From: Verrucomicrobiota bacterium
Lineage (GTDB): Bacteria > Verrucomicrobiota > Verrucomicrobiia > Limisphaerales > JAEYXS01
Reading direction: 5' to 3'
DNA length: 64,000 nucleotides
Assembly (NCBI GenBank): GCA_023431185.1
Contig: JAEYXS010000048.1
Location: 1-64,000 of the forward strand
Of the stretch, positions 9,385-17,690 are shown piece after piece (position 1 is the first letter of the stretch; each line of letters opens with the position of its first letter). Position numbers and translations under genes: made by a program. The notes beneath the pieces are model-generated. The model was not told the DNA's origin and did no database searches. It worked only from the letters and a program-made list of their open reading frames with translations.

Positions 9385-10263
9385 ATGCTGAAACTGACCG
9401 AAGAGGAGTACCTGCCGTTGCTGCGGATGGCCTTGGAAGAGGACATCGGCTCCGGGGATGCCACCTCCATCGCCACCGTCCCGTTTGAGATGGAAGCCCG
9501 GGCCATGATGGTCGCCCGGCAGCCCATGACCGTCTGCGGTCTCACCGTGGCCCAGCAAGTTTTCAAGGAGATTGACCCGACGATCACCGTGGTCGCCTGC
9601 GTGATGGATGGTCGTCAGGTTTCGGGTGGCGAGGAACTCCTGCACATCGTAGGCCCGGCCCGAAGCATCCTGACCGCCGAGCGCACGGCCTTGAATTTTG
9701 TGCAACGCCTCTCCGGCGTGGCCACGCAGACAGCGCGCTTTGTGCAGGCCATCGCCGGCACGAACGCCAAAATTCTGGATACTCGCAAGACCACGCCGGG
9801 CTGGCGCAAGCTGGAGAAATATGCCGTCGCTTGCGGTGGTGGCACGAATCATCGCACCGGCCTTTATGACCTGATCCTCATCAAGGACAACCACCTTACT
9901 GCCCTGCGCCAGCAGACGGACCGGGCCATCATGGCCGCAGTGCAGCGCAGCCGGGAAGCGTTTCCTCATCTGAAGGTGGAAGTCGAGGCCGACACCTTGG
10001 ACGACGTCGCCGAGGCAGTTGAATCCGGCGCGGATATCATCCTCCTGGATAACATGCCCCCGGACACGATCCGCCAGGCTTTGAGCCGGATTGCCGGCCG
10101 GGCGAAGACCGAGGCCAGTGGCGGCATCACCTTGCAGACCATCCGGGCCGTGGCGGAGACGGGCGTAGACTACATTTCCGTGGGTGCCCTCACCCATTCG
10201 GCCATTTCCACGGATGTCGCCCTCGATTTTGTCTCGGCACCGGCCTCGGTTGTGAGGCATTAA
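9385..10263 (+). CDS. nadC: Nicotinate-nucleotide pyrophosphorylase (carboxylating) NadC
   Basis: 292 residues, normal for the family. It converts quinolinate and PRPP to nicotinate mononucleotide in de novo NAD synthesis. The N-terminal EDIGSGDATS motif, the RTALNFVQRLSG block, DTRKTTPGWR (quinolinate/PRPP binding) and KDNHLTAL are conserved family motifs; VEVEADTLDD and EASGGITLQTI line the C-terminal alpha/beta barrel. birA starts 6 bases after its stop, so the two are cotranscribed. The 250-bp gap upstream to the divergent SGNH gene must hold its promoter, but I see no strong consensus element there. Confidence 0.95.
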   Translation: MLKLTEEEYLPLLRMALEEDIGSGDATSIATVPFEMEARAMMVARQPMTVCGLTVAQQVFKEIDPTITVVACVMDGRQVSGGEELLHIVGPARSILTAERTALNFVQRLSGVATQTARFVQAIAGTNAKILDTRKTTPGWRKLEKYAVACGGGTNHRTGLYDLILIKDNHLTALRQQTDRAIMAAVQRSREAFPHLKVEVEADTLDDVAEAVESGADIILLDNMPPDTIRQALSRIAGRAKTEASGGITLQTIRAVAETGVDYISVGALTHSAISTDVALDFVSAPASVVRH

Positions 10264-10269
10264 TGGGGC

Positions 10270-11253
10270 ATGTCGCTTGATGCGCGCATCCTCTCCGCTT
10301 TGCGGGCCGCCAGGAACGGTTCCGTGGCGGGCACTGATCTGGCCAATTCCCTCGGCGTCAGCCGGGCGGCCGTCTGGGCGCGCATCGACGAGATGCGCCA
10401 GCTCGGCTACGAGATCGAAGCCAGCCCGCATCACGGTTACCGCCTCATCTCAGTCCCCGATGTCTTGCATGCGGATGACTTGATCTCACGCCTGCCGGAA
10501 GACCGCGTCATCGGCCGCGATATCCGAGTTTTCCAGGAGACCACTTCCACAAATGATGTCGTGGAGAAATTCGCCCGCGATGGGGTGAACGAAGGGGTGG
10601 CCGTTTTTGCCGAATCGCAGACGAAAGGCCGCGGCCGCATGGGCCGCAAATGGATGTCACCTCCTGGCAAAGGACTGTGGTTCTCGCTGCTCTTGCGCCC
10701 CAAGCTCCGCCCCACGGCCGTGACCCAGATCACCGTCATCGCCGCGACGGCCTTGGTGCGAGCCATCCAAAAAGAAACGGGTTTGCAGCCCGACATCAAG
10801 TGGCCCAATGACATCTGGATCAAAGGCCGCAAGATCGCGGGCGTGCTCACGGAGATGAGCGCGGAATTGGACACTGTGAAGCACGTGACTCTGGGCATCG
10901 GCGTAGATGTAAATCTGGAAGAGAGAGATTTGCCCCCGGAATTGCGTACCATCGCCACCTCCCTGCGGATCGAGACGGGCCGCAAGCTCGACCGCTCGCA
11001 GATGGCCGCCACCTTGCTCAAGGAACTGGAGCATGATTACCAGCGCATCAATCGCGGCGGATTTGAAGCCGTGGCGGATGAATGGGAGCAAAGGTGCATC
11101 ACCGTGGGCAAACAGGTCAGCATCAACCTTGGGCCCACGGTCCTGAAAGGACGTGCCGAGGCGCTGGATGCGGATGGTGCCCTGCTCTTGCGCACGCAAT
11201 ACGGGCATCTGGAACGGATCATCGGCGGTGATGTGACGCTGGAAAAGCACTGA
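10270..11253 (+). CDS. birA: Biotin--[acetyl-CoA-carboxylase] ligase with N-terminal HTH (BirA)
   Basis: 327 residues. Residues 1-60 form a winged helix-turn-helix (GTDLANSLGVSRAAVWARID), the DNA-binding part of bifunctional BirA. The catalytic domain carries ESQTKGRGRMGRKW, the biotinyl-AMP loop, then KWPNDIW near residue 180 and GIGVDVNLEE. A C-terminal SH3-like domain follows. It makes biotinyl-AMP and transfers biotin to the carboxylase carrier protein; the HTH suggests it also represses biotin genes, none of which are in this window. It is translationally close to nadC. Confidence 0.94.
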   Translation: MSLDARILSALRAARNGSVAGTDLANSLGVSRAAVWARIDEMRQLGYEIEASPHHGYRLISVPDVLHADDLISRLPEDRVIGRDIRVFQETTSTNDVVEKFARDGVNEGVAVFAESQTKGRGRMGRKWMSPPGKGLWFSLLLRPKLRPTAVTQITVIAATALVRAIQKETGLQPDIKWPNDIWIKGRKIAGVLTEMSAELDTVKHVTLGIGVDVNLEERDLPPELRTIATSLRIETGRKLDRSQMAATLLKELEHDYQRINRGGFEAVADEWEQRCITVGKQVSINLGPTVLKGRAEALDADGALLLRTQYGHLERIIGGDVTLEKH

Positions 11254-11305
11254 CATCCGTGCTAACTGTTGAGCCGTGAGGAAGCTCAGGCCTACCCACT
11301 TTATT

Positions 11306-12355
11306 ATGAAATCGTTTTTTACCGGCGTGTTGTCCGCCTCCCTGTTGCTCGGCTTTTCTGCCTTGGCCGGGGATAACTTTGACCGCGATTACAATCAGGG
11401 CCCCAGCTTCACCGTCATCGAAGAGAACGATCTCTTCGTGAACACGGACCGGCATTACACACAGGGCCTGCGCCTCTCTTACCTGACAGGCGATAAGAAA
11501 ATCGCCGACCAGTTGCCGGAGGATGCCACGTTCCTCGAACGTATGGGTAAGAGCCACATGGTGTGGGGATTTGATCCCAAGTCCTACCGCATCGGCTATG
11601 AGATCGGGCAGAACATCTACACACCGAAAGATATCGGCATCTCCACCTTGCAAGCCAATGACCGGCCCTACGCGGGCTGGCTTTACTTCGGCCTCAATCT
11701 GCAACGGCGCGGTGAAACGCTAAAAAATCAGACACCAACGATGGAGAACGTCTCCCTGCTCATGGGCATCATCGGGCCTTGGTCGCTGAGCAAGGAAGCG
11801 CAGATCTGGGTGCATGAGGTCCGCGGTTTCGACCTGCCGGAAGGCTGGCATTACCAGTTGAAGAATGAACCGGCCATCGCATTGCGTTACCAACGCTTCT
11901 GGCTCTACCGCATGGGTGAGCGTTATCGCTGGAACGCCGACTTCATCCCGGATGTAGGCTTGAGCGTCGGCAATCCGTTGACTGCCGCGCAGCTCGGTGG
12001 CACGGTGCGACTGGGCTGGAATCTGCCGGATGACTTCGGCGTGCAACAGGGCGACTCGCTCTCCATCGTGGCGGGTGGACCTTCCCCTACCCGCACGTCG
12101 CATTGGGGTGCCTACATCTACGGCGCAGCCTCCGGCCGGGCGGTGGCTTACAACACATTTATCGATGGCAATATGTTTTACTCCAACCCGCACACCGTCG
12201 AGCGCGAGCCACTGGTCGCGGATCTGCGCTGGGGTGTGGTGGCCGCCAGCAAGTATGTGGAGGGAGGCTACTCTTTCATCTTCCGCACCCAGGAGTTCAA
12301 GGGGCAAACGGAGCATGACATATTCGGGTCCGTGTATTTCCGGGTGAAGTGGTGA
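11306..12355 (+). CDS. LpxR-like outer-membrane lipid A deacylase (DUF2219)
   Basis: 349 residues from the ATG at 11306; a GTG at 11276 would lengthen the signal region and is less likely. A signal peptide (about 1-20, ending SALAGDN) is followed by a beta-barrel-like sequence rich in alternating aromatic residues. The family signature is clear: EENDLFVNTDRHYTQGLRLS near residues 30-50, then NDRPYAGWLYFGL and QIWVHEVRG, the last containing the candidate catalytic His. The C-terminus VYFRVKW ends in an aromatic as expected for an outer-membrane barrel. LpxR removes the 3'-acyloxyacyl chain of lipid A, so this may remodel LPS; activity is inferred from family only. Confidence 0.85.
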   Translation: MKSFFTGVLSASLLLGFSALAGDNFDRDYNQGPSFTVIEENDLFVNTDRHYTQGLRLSYLTGDKKIADQLPEDATFLERMGKSHMVWGFDPKSYRIGYEIGQNIYTPKDIGISTLQANDRPYAGWLYFGLNLQRRGETLKNQTPTMENVSLLMGIIGPWSLSKEAQIWVHEVRGFDLPEGWHYQLKNEPAIALRYQRFWLYRMGERYRWNADFIPDVGLSVGNPLTAAQLGGTVRLGWNLPDDFGVQQGDSLSIVAGGPSPTRTSHWGAYIYGAASGRAVAYNTFIDGNMFYSNPHTVEREPLVADLRWGVVAASKYVEGGYSFIFRTQEFKGQTEHDIFGSVYFRVKW

Positions 12356-12388
12356 GCTGACAAGAACAAGGATGTAAGGCTGCTGTCC

Positions 12389-12997
12389 ATGAACTGGCTC
12401 GCCCACCTCTACCTCTCGGAGCCGGACACAGAATTCCGATTGGGCAATCTGCTGGCAGATCAGGTGCGTGGGCCGGACCGCACGCAGATGAGCCCGGCTT
12501 TTCTACGGGGCGTAGCTTGTCATCAGGTGATTGATGCCTTCGCTGAAGCGCATCCCGTGGTGAAACGGAGCCGCCAGCGCATCGGCGCGGAGCAACGGCG
12601 CTTCAGCGGCATCTTGGTGGATGTGTTCTACGATCACTTTCTCGCGCGCAATTGGGCCGCTTATTCCACTATCCCGCTGCCTCAGTTCACGCACGGTGCC
12701 TATGCCGATTTCACACCGCATATCCCCGCGCTGCCTGAAGAGGCACGGATCACGATAGAACGGATCATCAAACATGATTGGCTGACGTCGTATCGAGAAA
12801 TCGCCGGGATTGAAGATGTGCTGGAGCGACTTTCAGGAAGGCTGACCGAAAGATTAAACCGGCCGATGGCCTTGCACTCGGCGGTGAAAGACTTGCGGGA
12901 ACACCATGGCGATTTTGAGGCGGATTTTCGGGGATTTTTCCCGAGCTTGCTGACCGCTCTAAGTTTCGTACCGCCCTTGCAACCAGTGCAGCACTGA
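12389..12997 (+). CDS. acpH: Acyl carrier protein phosphodiesterase (AcpH/DUF479 family)
   Basis: 202 residues. It matches AcpH: MNWLAHLYLSEP at the N-terminus, GNLLADQVRG, then the HD-like metal-binding residues in GVACHQVIDAF and SGILVDVFYDHFLARNW. AcpH hydrolyses the 4'-phosphopantetheine group from holo-ACP, or acts as a related phosphodiesterase. It starts 33 bases after the LpxR-like gene on the same strand. Confidence 0.88.
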   Translation: MNWLAHLYLSEPDTEFRLGNLLADQVRGPDRTQMSPAFLRGVACHQVIDAFAEAHPVVKRSRQRIGAEQRRFSGILVDVFYDHFLARNWAAYSTIPLPQFTHGAYADFTPHIPALPEEARITIERIIKHDWLTSYREIAGIEDVLERLSGRLTERLNRPMALHSAVKDLREHHGDFEADFRGFFPSLLTALSFVPPLQPVQH

Positions 12998-13336
12998 CAG
13001 GATCGGCGGCCTGCCCTGATACAGTGTCGAATTCCTCAGCCATCCGCCGCCGAAGCCTGCGAGTTGCCAGCGTCAAAGACAGTTTACCGCGCCCAGTGAT
13101 ACCCCGTCTCCTGCCAAACTTGATTGAGTCATCAACGCAATCAAATCATGGACCATGGAATCCCGCCTGCTCCAGCGCAGCCCGCTAAGCACAGCGGCCC
13201 TGCCAATTCTTCAACCACTCTACATGTTTTAGAGACGCCCTTGCGTTGGGAACATTTGGATTCTCAGCTAGTTCCATTCAACAGCGGACCGGCAATAATT
13301 ATGGCCCAGACTGGCAGCAGAAGGATCAAGCCAAAG
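12998..13336. other. Intergenic region without a supported gene
   Basis: 339 bases between acpH and tRNA-Ser. The short reading frames here run into the antisense of the tRNA and give the well-known artefact ending GGFEPP. I see no promoter, hairpin or RNA gene that I can support. Confidence 0.5.
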
Positions 13337-13424
13337 TGGCGGAGAGAGGGGGATTCGAACCCCCGGTAGTGTTACCTACGCACGCTTTCCAGGCGTGTGC
13401 CTTAAACCACTCAGCCATCTCTCC
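13337..13424 (-). tRNA. tRNA-Ser (GGA)
   Basis: The reverse complement folds as a class II tRNA: acceptor GGAGAGA pairs with TCTCTCC, the anticodon stem-loop is CACGC CTGGAAA GCGTG with anticodon GGA, a long variable arm follows, the T-loop is GGTTCGAATCC, the discriminator base is G and CCA is encoded. Confidence 0.96.
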
Positions 13425-13516
13425 ACGAGCGGGCCAAAACACTGTTGCAAGATAACCCGCTAGGCAATCCTTTTTCGCAGCAAAATTGGCCCGGCTTTTC
13501 CCGGCTGGAAAAGCAA

Positions 13517-13548
13517 CGTCCTCCAGGGTCGCTGACCACTGGAGGACG
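13517..13548 (-). terminator. Probable terminator hairpin after the superoxide dismutase gene
   Basis: A perfect 10-bp inverted repeat (CGTCCTCCAG / CTGGAGGACG) with a 12-base loop lies 24 bases beyond the superoxide dismutase stop. On the minus strand it is followed by TTGCTTTTC, an imperfect T-run. Confidence 0.55.
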
Positions 13549-13571
13549 GTAAATGGCCTGTTGGCAGCCGG

Positions 13572-14276
13572 TTAACCCTTCACGAAACGGGCTGACACCG
13601 CATCCCAATCGATGACCTTGTAGAAAGCTTCCACGTAGTCGGCCCGGCGGTTCTGATACTTCAGATAGTATGCATGTTCCCAGACGTCGATTCCCAGAAT
13701 GGGCGTCTTGCCGCTGCTCAACGGTGAGTCTTGGTTCGGCAAGCCTTCGATCACCAGCTTCTTGCTGCCATCGATGACCAGCCAGGCCCAACCGCTGCCG
13801 AACTGCTTCATGGCCGTGTCCGTGAACTTCGTCTTGAAGCCGTCGAAGTTGCCGAAGGCGGTATCGATCGCCTTGGCCAGCTCGCCCTTCGGCAACCCGC
13901 CCCCGCCCTTCTTCATGGAGTTCCAGAAGAGCGCATGATTCGCGTGACCGCCACCGTTATTGCGCACAGCCGTGCGGATAGTCTCCGGCACTTTGCTCAG
14001 ATTGGCGACAACTTCCTCGATCGTTTTGCCGGGCAGGGTCTGGCCAGCGACCGCCTTGTTCAGATTGGTGACGTAAGCATTGTGATGCTTGCCGTGATGG
14101 ATCTCCATGGTCTGCGCATCGATGTGCGGCTCCAGAGCGTCCAAAGCATAAGGCAGCTTGGGTAAAGTGAAGGGACCGGCGGCCGCAGGCGCTTGCGCCT
14201 CTACCAGAGAAGGGAACGTGACAGCCACGGCGGTGACTACAGCAGCGGTCTTGAGAGCTTCGCGACGGGTGATCAT
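13572..14276 (-). CDS. Exported Fe/Mn superoxide dismutase
   Basis: 234 residues. It disproportionates superoxide. The N-terminal 30 residues are a signal with a twin-arginine-like motif (TRREALK) and a hydrophobic core ending VEAQA, so the enzyme should leave the cytosol, which is unusual for this mostly cytosolic family. The mature part is full length. Metal ligands are visible: His in MEIHHGKHHNAYV, His in HANHALFWNSM, and Asp and His in GIDVWEHAYYLKYQNRRADY. Whether iron or manganese is preferred cannot be decided by eye. It stands alone with its own probable terminator; the upstream gap is short. Confidence 0.93.
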   Translation of the reverse strand: MITRREALKTAAVVTAVAVTFPSLVEAQAPAAAGPFTLPKLPYALDALEPHIDAQTMEIHHGKHHNAYVTNLNKAVAGQTLPGKTIEEVVANLSKVPETIRTAVRNNGGGHANHALFWNSMKKGGGGLPKGELAKAIDTAFGNFDGFKTKFTDTAMKQFGSGWAWLVIDGSKKLVIEGLPNQDSPLSSGKTPILGIDVWEHAYYLKYQNRRADYVEAFYKVIDWDAVSARFVKG

Positions 14277-14369
14277 AGCTTGGTTATTTTTCAGAGTTAG
14301 ACTGATTTTGCCGGTTTGAGTTCAATAAAGAATCACTCTTTCGGGCTTTTGGCAAACCTTGTCCGTCAG

Positions 14370-14990
14370 CTACTTTCCCAGCCGCTGACGGATTTTTTCC
14401 AGCGTTCCCTCCTGGAGTAATCCGGCTTCCTGCAATTTCTCGGCATAATCCACCTGCCGGTCGGTCACGTTGTCGGATTTTTTGCGATTCACCGAGCGGG
14501 GCAGCATCTCCAGATTGGCCAGTTCATTGCCCACCTCCGGCGCAATGCTGAAGGGCACGATATGGTCGATCTCCACTGATTCCCCAGCATACGGTCCATA
14601 CGTGACTTCGGCCGCGTTGCCACGTTTGAGCTTCTCCAGATTCTCCGCTGTCAACAGGCCGAGTTGCCGGGCGATCTTCCAATTCCGCATCAACGCCTCA
14701 TGCACCAGCACGGCTCGAGGACCATCCTCACCGTTCAAACGCTGCGCCCATTCCACCGCACCTTCCGGCGAACCACCCCGGTCAAAAGCCTCGTGCATCC
14801 AGAAGACGATCTTGTTCAGGCGCGGGTTTGCGCCGCGCTCGCCCAAGGTCGCCAGCTTGGCCGGATCACTCAGGTTGGCGATGGCGAAGACCGCCTGCGC
14901 CGGGGTGAATTGCCAGACCAGACCCAGCATCACACTCAGCAGCACGGCCACGATGCCCATCTTCTTGCGCGGAAAACGCACGCGTTTCAT
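14370..14990 (-). CDS. Membrane-anchored or secreted HNH-family protein
   Basis: 206 residues. Residues 9-33 form a hydrophobic signal or anchor (MGIVAVLLSVMLGLVWQF) after a very basic N-terminus. The C-terminal half carries an HNH-endonuclease-like core: VEIDHIVPFS gives the first conserved His, NLEMLPRSVNRKKSDN the later conserved positions, with Asn in the last position, as in many HNH/HNN enzymes. It would thus be a metal-dependent nuclease placed outside the cytosol. Nearby genes (superoxide dismutase, GntR operon) give no functional clue, and no immunity or secretion gene adjoins it. The function is inferred from the motif only. Confidence 0.65.
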   Translation of the reverse strand: MKRVRFPRKKMGIVAVLLSVMLGLVWQFTPAQAVFAIANLSDPAKLATLGERGANPRLNKIVFWMHEAFDRGGSPEGAVEWAQRLNGEDGPRAVLVHEALMRNWKIARQLGLLTAENLEKLKRGNAAEVTYGPYAGESVEIDHIVPFSIAPEVGNELANLEMLPRSVNRKKSDNVTDRQVDYAEKLQEAGLLQEGTLEKIRQRLGK

Positions 14991-15033
14991 CCGCGCAATG
15001 TGGCGGACGATTCCCCGTTTAGCAATCTGCCAC

Positions 15034-15064
15034 TTGACAACTGTATATAATGTATATATACAGT
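15034..15064 (+). promoter_or_regulatory. Promoter with overlapping operator palindrome for the GntR-ABC operon
   Basis: A consensus -35 TTGACA at 15034-15039 is followed after 17 bases by TATACA (15057-15062). Between and over them lies a perfect inverted repeat: ACTGTATATA (15040-15049), 5-base spacer, TATATACAGT (15055-15064). The position is ideal for autorepression by the GntR protein starting at 15072. The expected transcript start is within a few bases of that ATG. Confidence 0.72.
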
Positions 15065-15071
15065 AAATCAG

Positions 15072-15500
15072 ATGCCCGCCCCATCAAACAACTGGAGCCT
15101 GCCGCTCATCTCTTCCGCCGCTCCCGGCGCGCTCTACGAGCAGATCGTGGATGGCCTGAAGCGCGAGATCAGCGCGGGCCGTTTGCAGCCCGGCATGTCC
15201 TTGCCCTCCTTCCGCCAGCTTGCCGCCGACCTGCTGGTCAGCGTCATCACCGTGAAGCGCGCGTATGAAGAGCTGGAACGCGAAGGCATCATCTACCGGC
15301 GGCAAGGTCTGGGTACTTTCGTGGCCGAGACCGGCCATGACCGCAGCCGCGAAGCCCGCAAGGAAGAGGCCGGTGAACTCTTCGACGCTGCCGTGAAGGC
15401 CGCCCGCGAAGCCGGCCTCTCCGACCGCGATATCCTTTCCCTCGTCCGCGACACTTTGAACCAACTCCAGGAGACCCCACGCCATGAACCACGCCATTGA
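15072..15500 (+). CDS. GntR family (YtrA-type) transcriptional regulator
   Basis: 142 residues. A winged helix-turn-helix of GntR type covers about residues 18-88 (PGALYEQIVDGLKREISAG, then SLPSFRQLAADLLVSVITVK). Only about 50 residues follow, with no ligand-binding domain, which is the YtrA subfamily pattern; such regulators control an ABC transporter in the same operon. The ABC ATPase gene overlaps its 3' end by 17 bases. A perfect palindrome overlapping the promoter directly upstream is the probable operator. No Shine-Dalgarno sequence is seen and the predicted transcript begins almost at the ATG, so translation may be leaderless. Confidence 0.9.
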   Translation: MPAPSNNWSLPLISSAAPGALYEQIVDGLKREISAGRLQPGMSLPSFRQLAADLLVSVITVKRAYEELEREGIIYRRQGLGTFVAETGHDRSREARKEEAGELFDAAVKAAREAGLSDRDILSLVRDTLNQLQETPRHEPRH

Positions 15501-16353
15501 GATCCAAGGCCTGACCAAATCGTTCAGCAAATTTCACCTCGGCCCGGTGAATCTCACCGTGCCACGCGGGGCCATCTATGGCTTCGTGGGGCCCAATGGG
15601 GCAGGCAAAACCACCACGCTCGATCTCCTGCTCGGCATGGGCCAGCCCGATGGTGGCCGCATCACCGTGGATGGCTTGGATTACGTGCGGGATGAAGTGG
15701 CAGTGAAACAAAAGATCGGCTATGTGAGTCCGGATTTGAATTTCCAGATGTGGGGCAAGGTGGGCAATGCCATCCGCTTTGTGAAAGGCTTTCATGCCTC
15801 TTGGGATGACCGCCACTGCGAGCATTTGCTGAAGGTTTTCCGCCTCGGCATCGATGACAAGATCGCCAGCCTCTCTTTCGGCAGCAAGATCAAGCTCGCG
15901 CTGATCCTCGCCCTCGCGTGGCGGCCACCCATCCTGATTTTGGATGAGCCTACGGTGGGTCTCGATGCTGTGGCCCGCCATGAACTCTTCGCCGAACTGC
16001 TGGAATCCGTGGGCAAAGAAGATCGCACCGTCATCATCTCCTCACATGCGCTCGCGGATGTGGAGCGCTTCGCCGATCGCTTGGGGTTCATCAAGGATGG
16101 TCGCATGCTGCTGGAAGGTGAGACGGCGGAGCTCATCCAGCGCTATCGCATGGTGGATTGCCAGTCCACCGAACCGCAGCGCCTGCAAAAACAACCCGGC
16201 ATCGTATTGACCAAGCAAGATGGCCAACGCTGCCGCGTCCTGGTAGATCGCGGGGAAGAATCGGGCGACTGGTTGAAGCAATTTGGCGCGCAGCCGACCG
16301 CTTCAGCACCCGTCACGTTGGAAGAACTGTTCGTCACCCTGGCTAAGGCGTAA
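15484..16353 (+). CDS. ABC transporter ATP-binding protein
   Basis: 289 residues. A complete ATPase: Walker A GPNGAGKTTT near residue 40, a modified signature LSFGSKIKLALILAL, Walker B ILILDEPTVGLD and the switch His in IISSHALADVERF. The signature reads LSFGS rather than LSGGQ, as is common in the YtrB/BcrA group. The C-terminal 70 residues are a variable accessory region. It energises the permease encoded 2 bases downstream and is under the GntR regulator upstream; substrates in this class are often antibiotics or envelope compounds, but nothing here identifies the substrate. Confidence 0.92.
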   Translation: MNHAIEIQGLTKSFSKFHLGPVNLTVPRGAIYGFVGPNGAGKTTTLDLLLGMGQPDGGRITVDGLDYVRDEVAVKQKIGYVSPDLNFQMWGKVGNAIRFVKGFHASWDDRHCEHLLKVFRLGIDDKIASLSFGSKIKLALILALAWRPPILILDEPTVGLDAVARHELFAELLESVGKEDRTVIISSHALADVERFADRLGFIKDGRMLLEGETAELIQRYRMVDCQSTEPQRLQKQPGIVLTKQDGQRCRVLVDRGEESGDWLKQFGAQPTASAPVTLEELFVTLAKA

Positions 16354-16355
16354 TC

Positions 16356-17690
16356 ATGAGACCAAATATCCTGTATCTGAAAGATTTCTACCGGCGCTGG
16401 TGGTGGGCCTATCTCATCGGGTTCATCATTTTCGCCGGGATTGGCATAGGTTTTTCCTACTTCAAGAACCACTCCGCACTGCCTATGGCTGGCGGTGCTT
16501 TCTTGGGGGCGGTGCTGCTGGCCGTCGAGCTAAATTTCCGCACCAATGCGCGTACCCTTTTGACGCTTCCAATCCGTCTGCAGGAACTCAGCGCCAGCCT
16601 GTGGTTCATCAGCGTGCCGTTGAGCAGTTTTTTTATCACTACGGCGACTGCTGCCGGCACGTTGATCGCCGCCGCTGCTGGCGCAAGACACCCGCTTAAC
16701 ATGAGTGAGTTGCTACTCTTTATGCTGCTCACCATGGCCGTGAGCGCCTTCATGCTGGTCGTGCTGACCTTTCTAATGCACCGCCAGCCAGAGAATGCTG
16801 GCGAACAGATTATCGCCGCGCTCTCGGGTGGTGCGTGGGGACTGGGCATCAGCGCGGGCTTCTCGGCACCCATGTTTATGAAGTCCGCAAATCTGACGGA
16901 CCCGCTCTCTCTGGGCATCTTGCTCACCGGAATAGTCTGCGCCGTCGTCAGTTGGTATCGCTGCCCCACGATGCTGCGAAACCGGGCCTACGGAATGGGA
17001 ACCGCCAAACCGGCTGCTCGCTCATCAAGCACGAATTTGCCTGCTGGCGGCATGAACGGAGTGACCTGGCTGCTTGCGCGCACCTTCGGCAACGCCATCG
17101 GCTTCAGCATCGTCATGCAGCTCGTCATGCAACTGGTCCTGCGCCTGCTCCGCGCGCCGGTGACGGCACAAACGGTCTCCATGCTGGTGTTCTTTCCTTT
17201 GTTTTTCATCAGCATCATGCTGCTGCAACCCCAAATGACTACGCTCAGACATTGGCGGAGCCTGCCGCTGACGGGTTCACACTTGGCCATGCTTTATCTC
17301 GGCCTGTGCCTGGTCACCATCGGCGGGGCGCTGGCACCGCTTGCTCTCTATGTGCTTCTGGACGGCAGTTTCTCGGCCCCTTGGTTGAGTTTTCCTCTGC
17401 TCGTCTTCGGCACGGGTGTGTTTTGCCTGCTCGTATCCTTCATCATGCACTTCGGGATCAAGTGGGCCATGTTCCTACCCATGCTGGTCATCCCGGCGCT
17501 GGTCGTTGTTCCTTATGTGATGTCGATCAAGGAGATACCTTGGTCCCTGACGGAAAGCCCGCTGACCTTGCTGGCCGGACTATTGCTGGTATGGGCGGCT
17601 TACTTGTGGAATTTGCGGATCATCAGGAAACGATCGCGCGTCTATCAATCCAGCTTCCATCTCATCGGTCGTATGCAGATGGGCGGCTAA
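16356..17690 (+). CDS. ABC-type integral membrane protein (permease partner)
   Basis: 444 residues with roughly a dozen hydrophobic segments and little soluble sequence, suggesting two six-helix halves. It begins 2 bases after the ATPase gene, so it is the membrane partner. I do not recognise a specific permease family by motif; it resembles the poorly conserved ABC-2-like permeases found with YtrA-type regulators. Its last 4 bases overlap the end of the convergent gluQ gene. Confidence 0.8.
   Translation: MRPNILYLKDFYRRWWWAYLIGFIIFAGIGIGFSYFKNHSALPMAGGAFLGAVLLAVELNFRTNARTLLTLPIRLQELSASLWFISVPLSSFFITTATAAGTLIAAAAGARHPLNMSELLLFMLLTMAVSAFMLVVLTFLMHRQPENAGEQIIAALSGGAWGLGISAGFSAPMFMKSANLTDPLSLGILLTGIVCAVVSWYRCPTMLRNRAYGMGTAKPAARSSSTNLPAGGMNGVTWLLARTFGNAIGFSIVMQLVMQLVLRLLRAPVTAQTVSMLVFFPLFFISIMLLQPQMTTLRHWRSLPLTGSHLAMLYLGLCLVTIGGALAPLALYVLLDGSFSAPWLSFPLLVFGTGVFCLLVSFIMHFGIKWAMFLPMLVIPALVVVPYVMSIKEIPWSLTESPLTLLAGLLLVWAAYLWNLRIIRKRSRVYQSSFHLIGRMQMGG

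Noticed and set aside
13124..13455. Short plus-strand frames ending SNPR and containing GGFEPP
   Set aside because: Classic false proteins from the antisense strand of tRNA-Ser.
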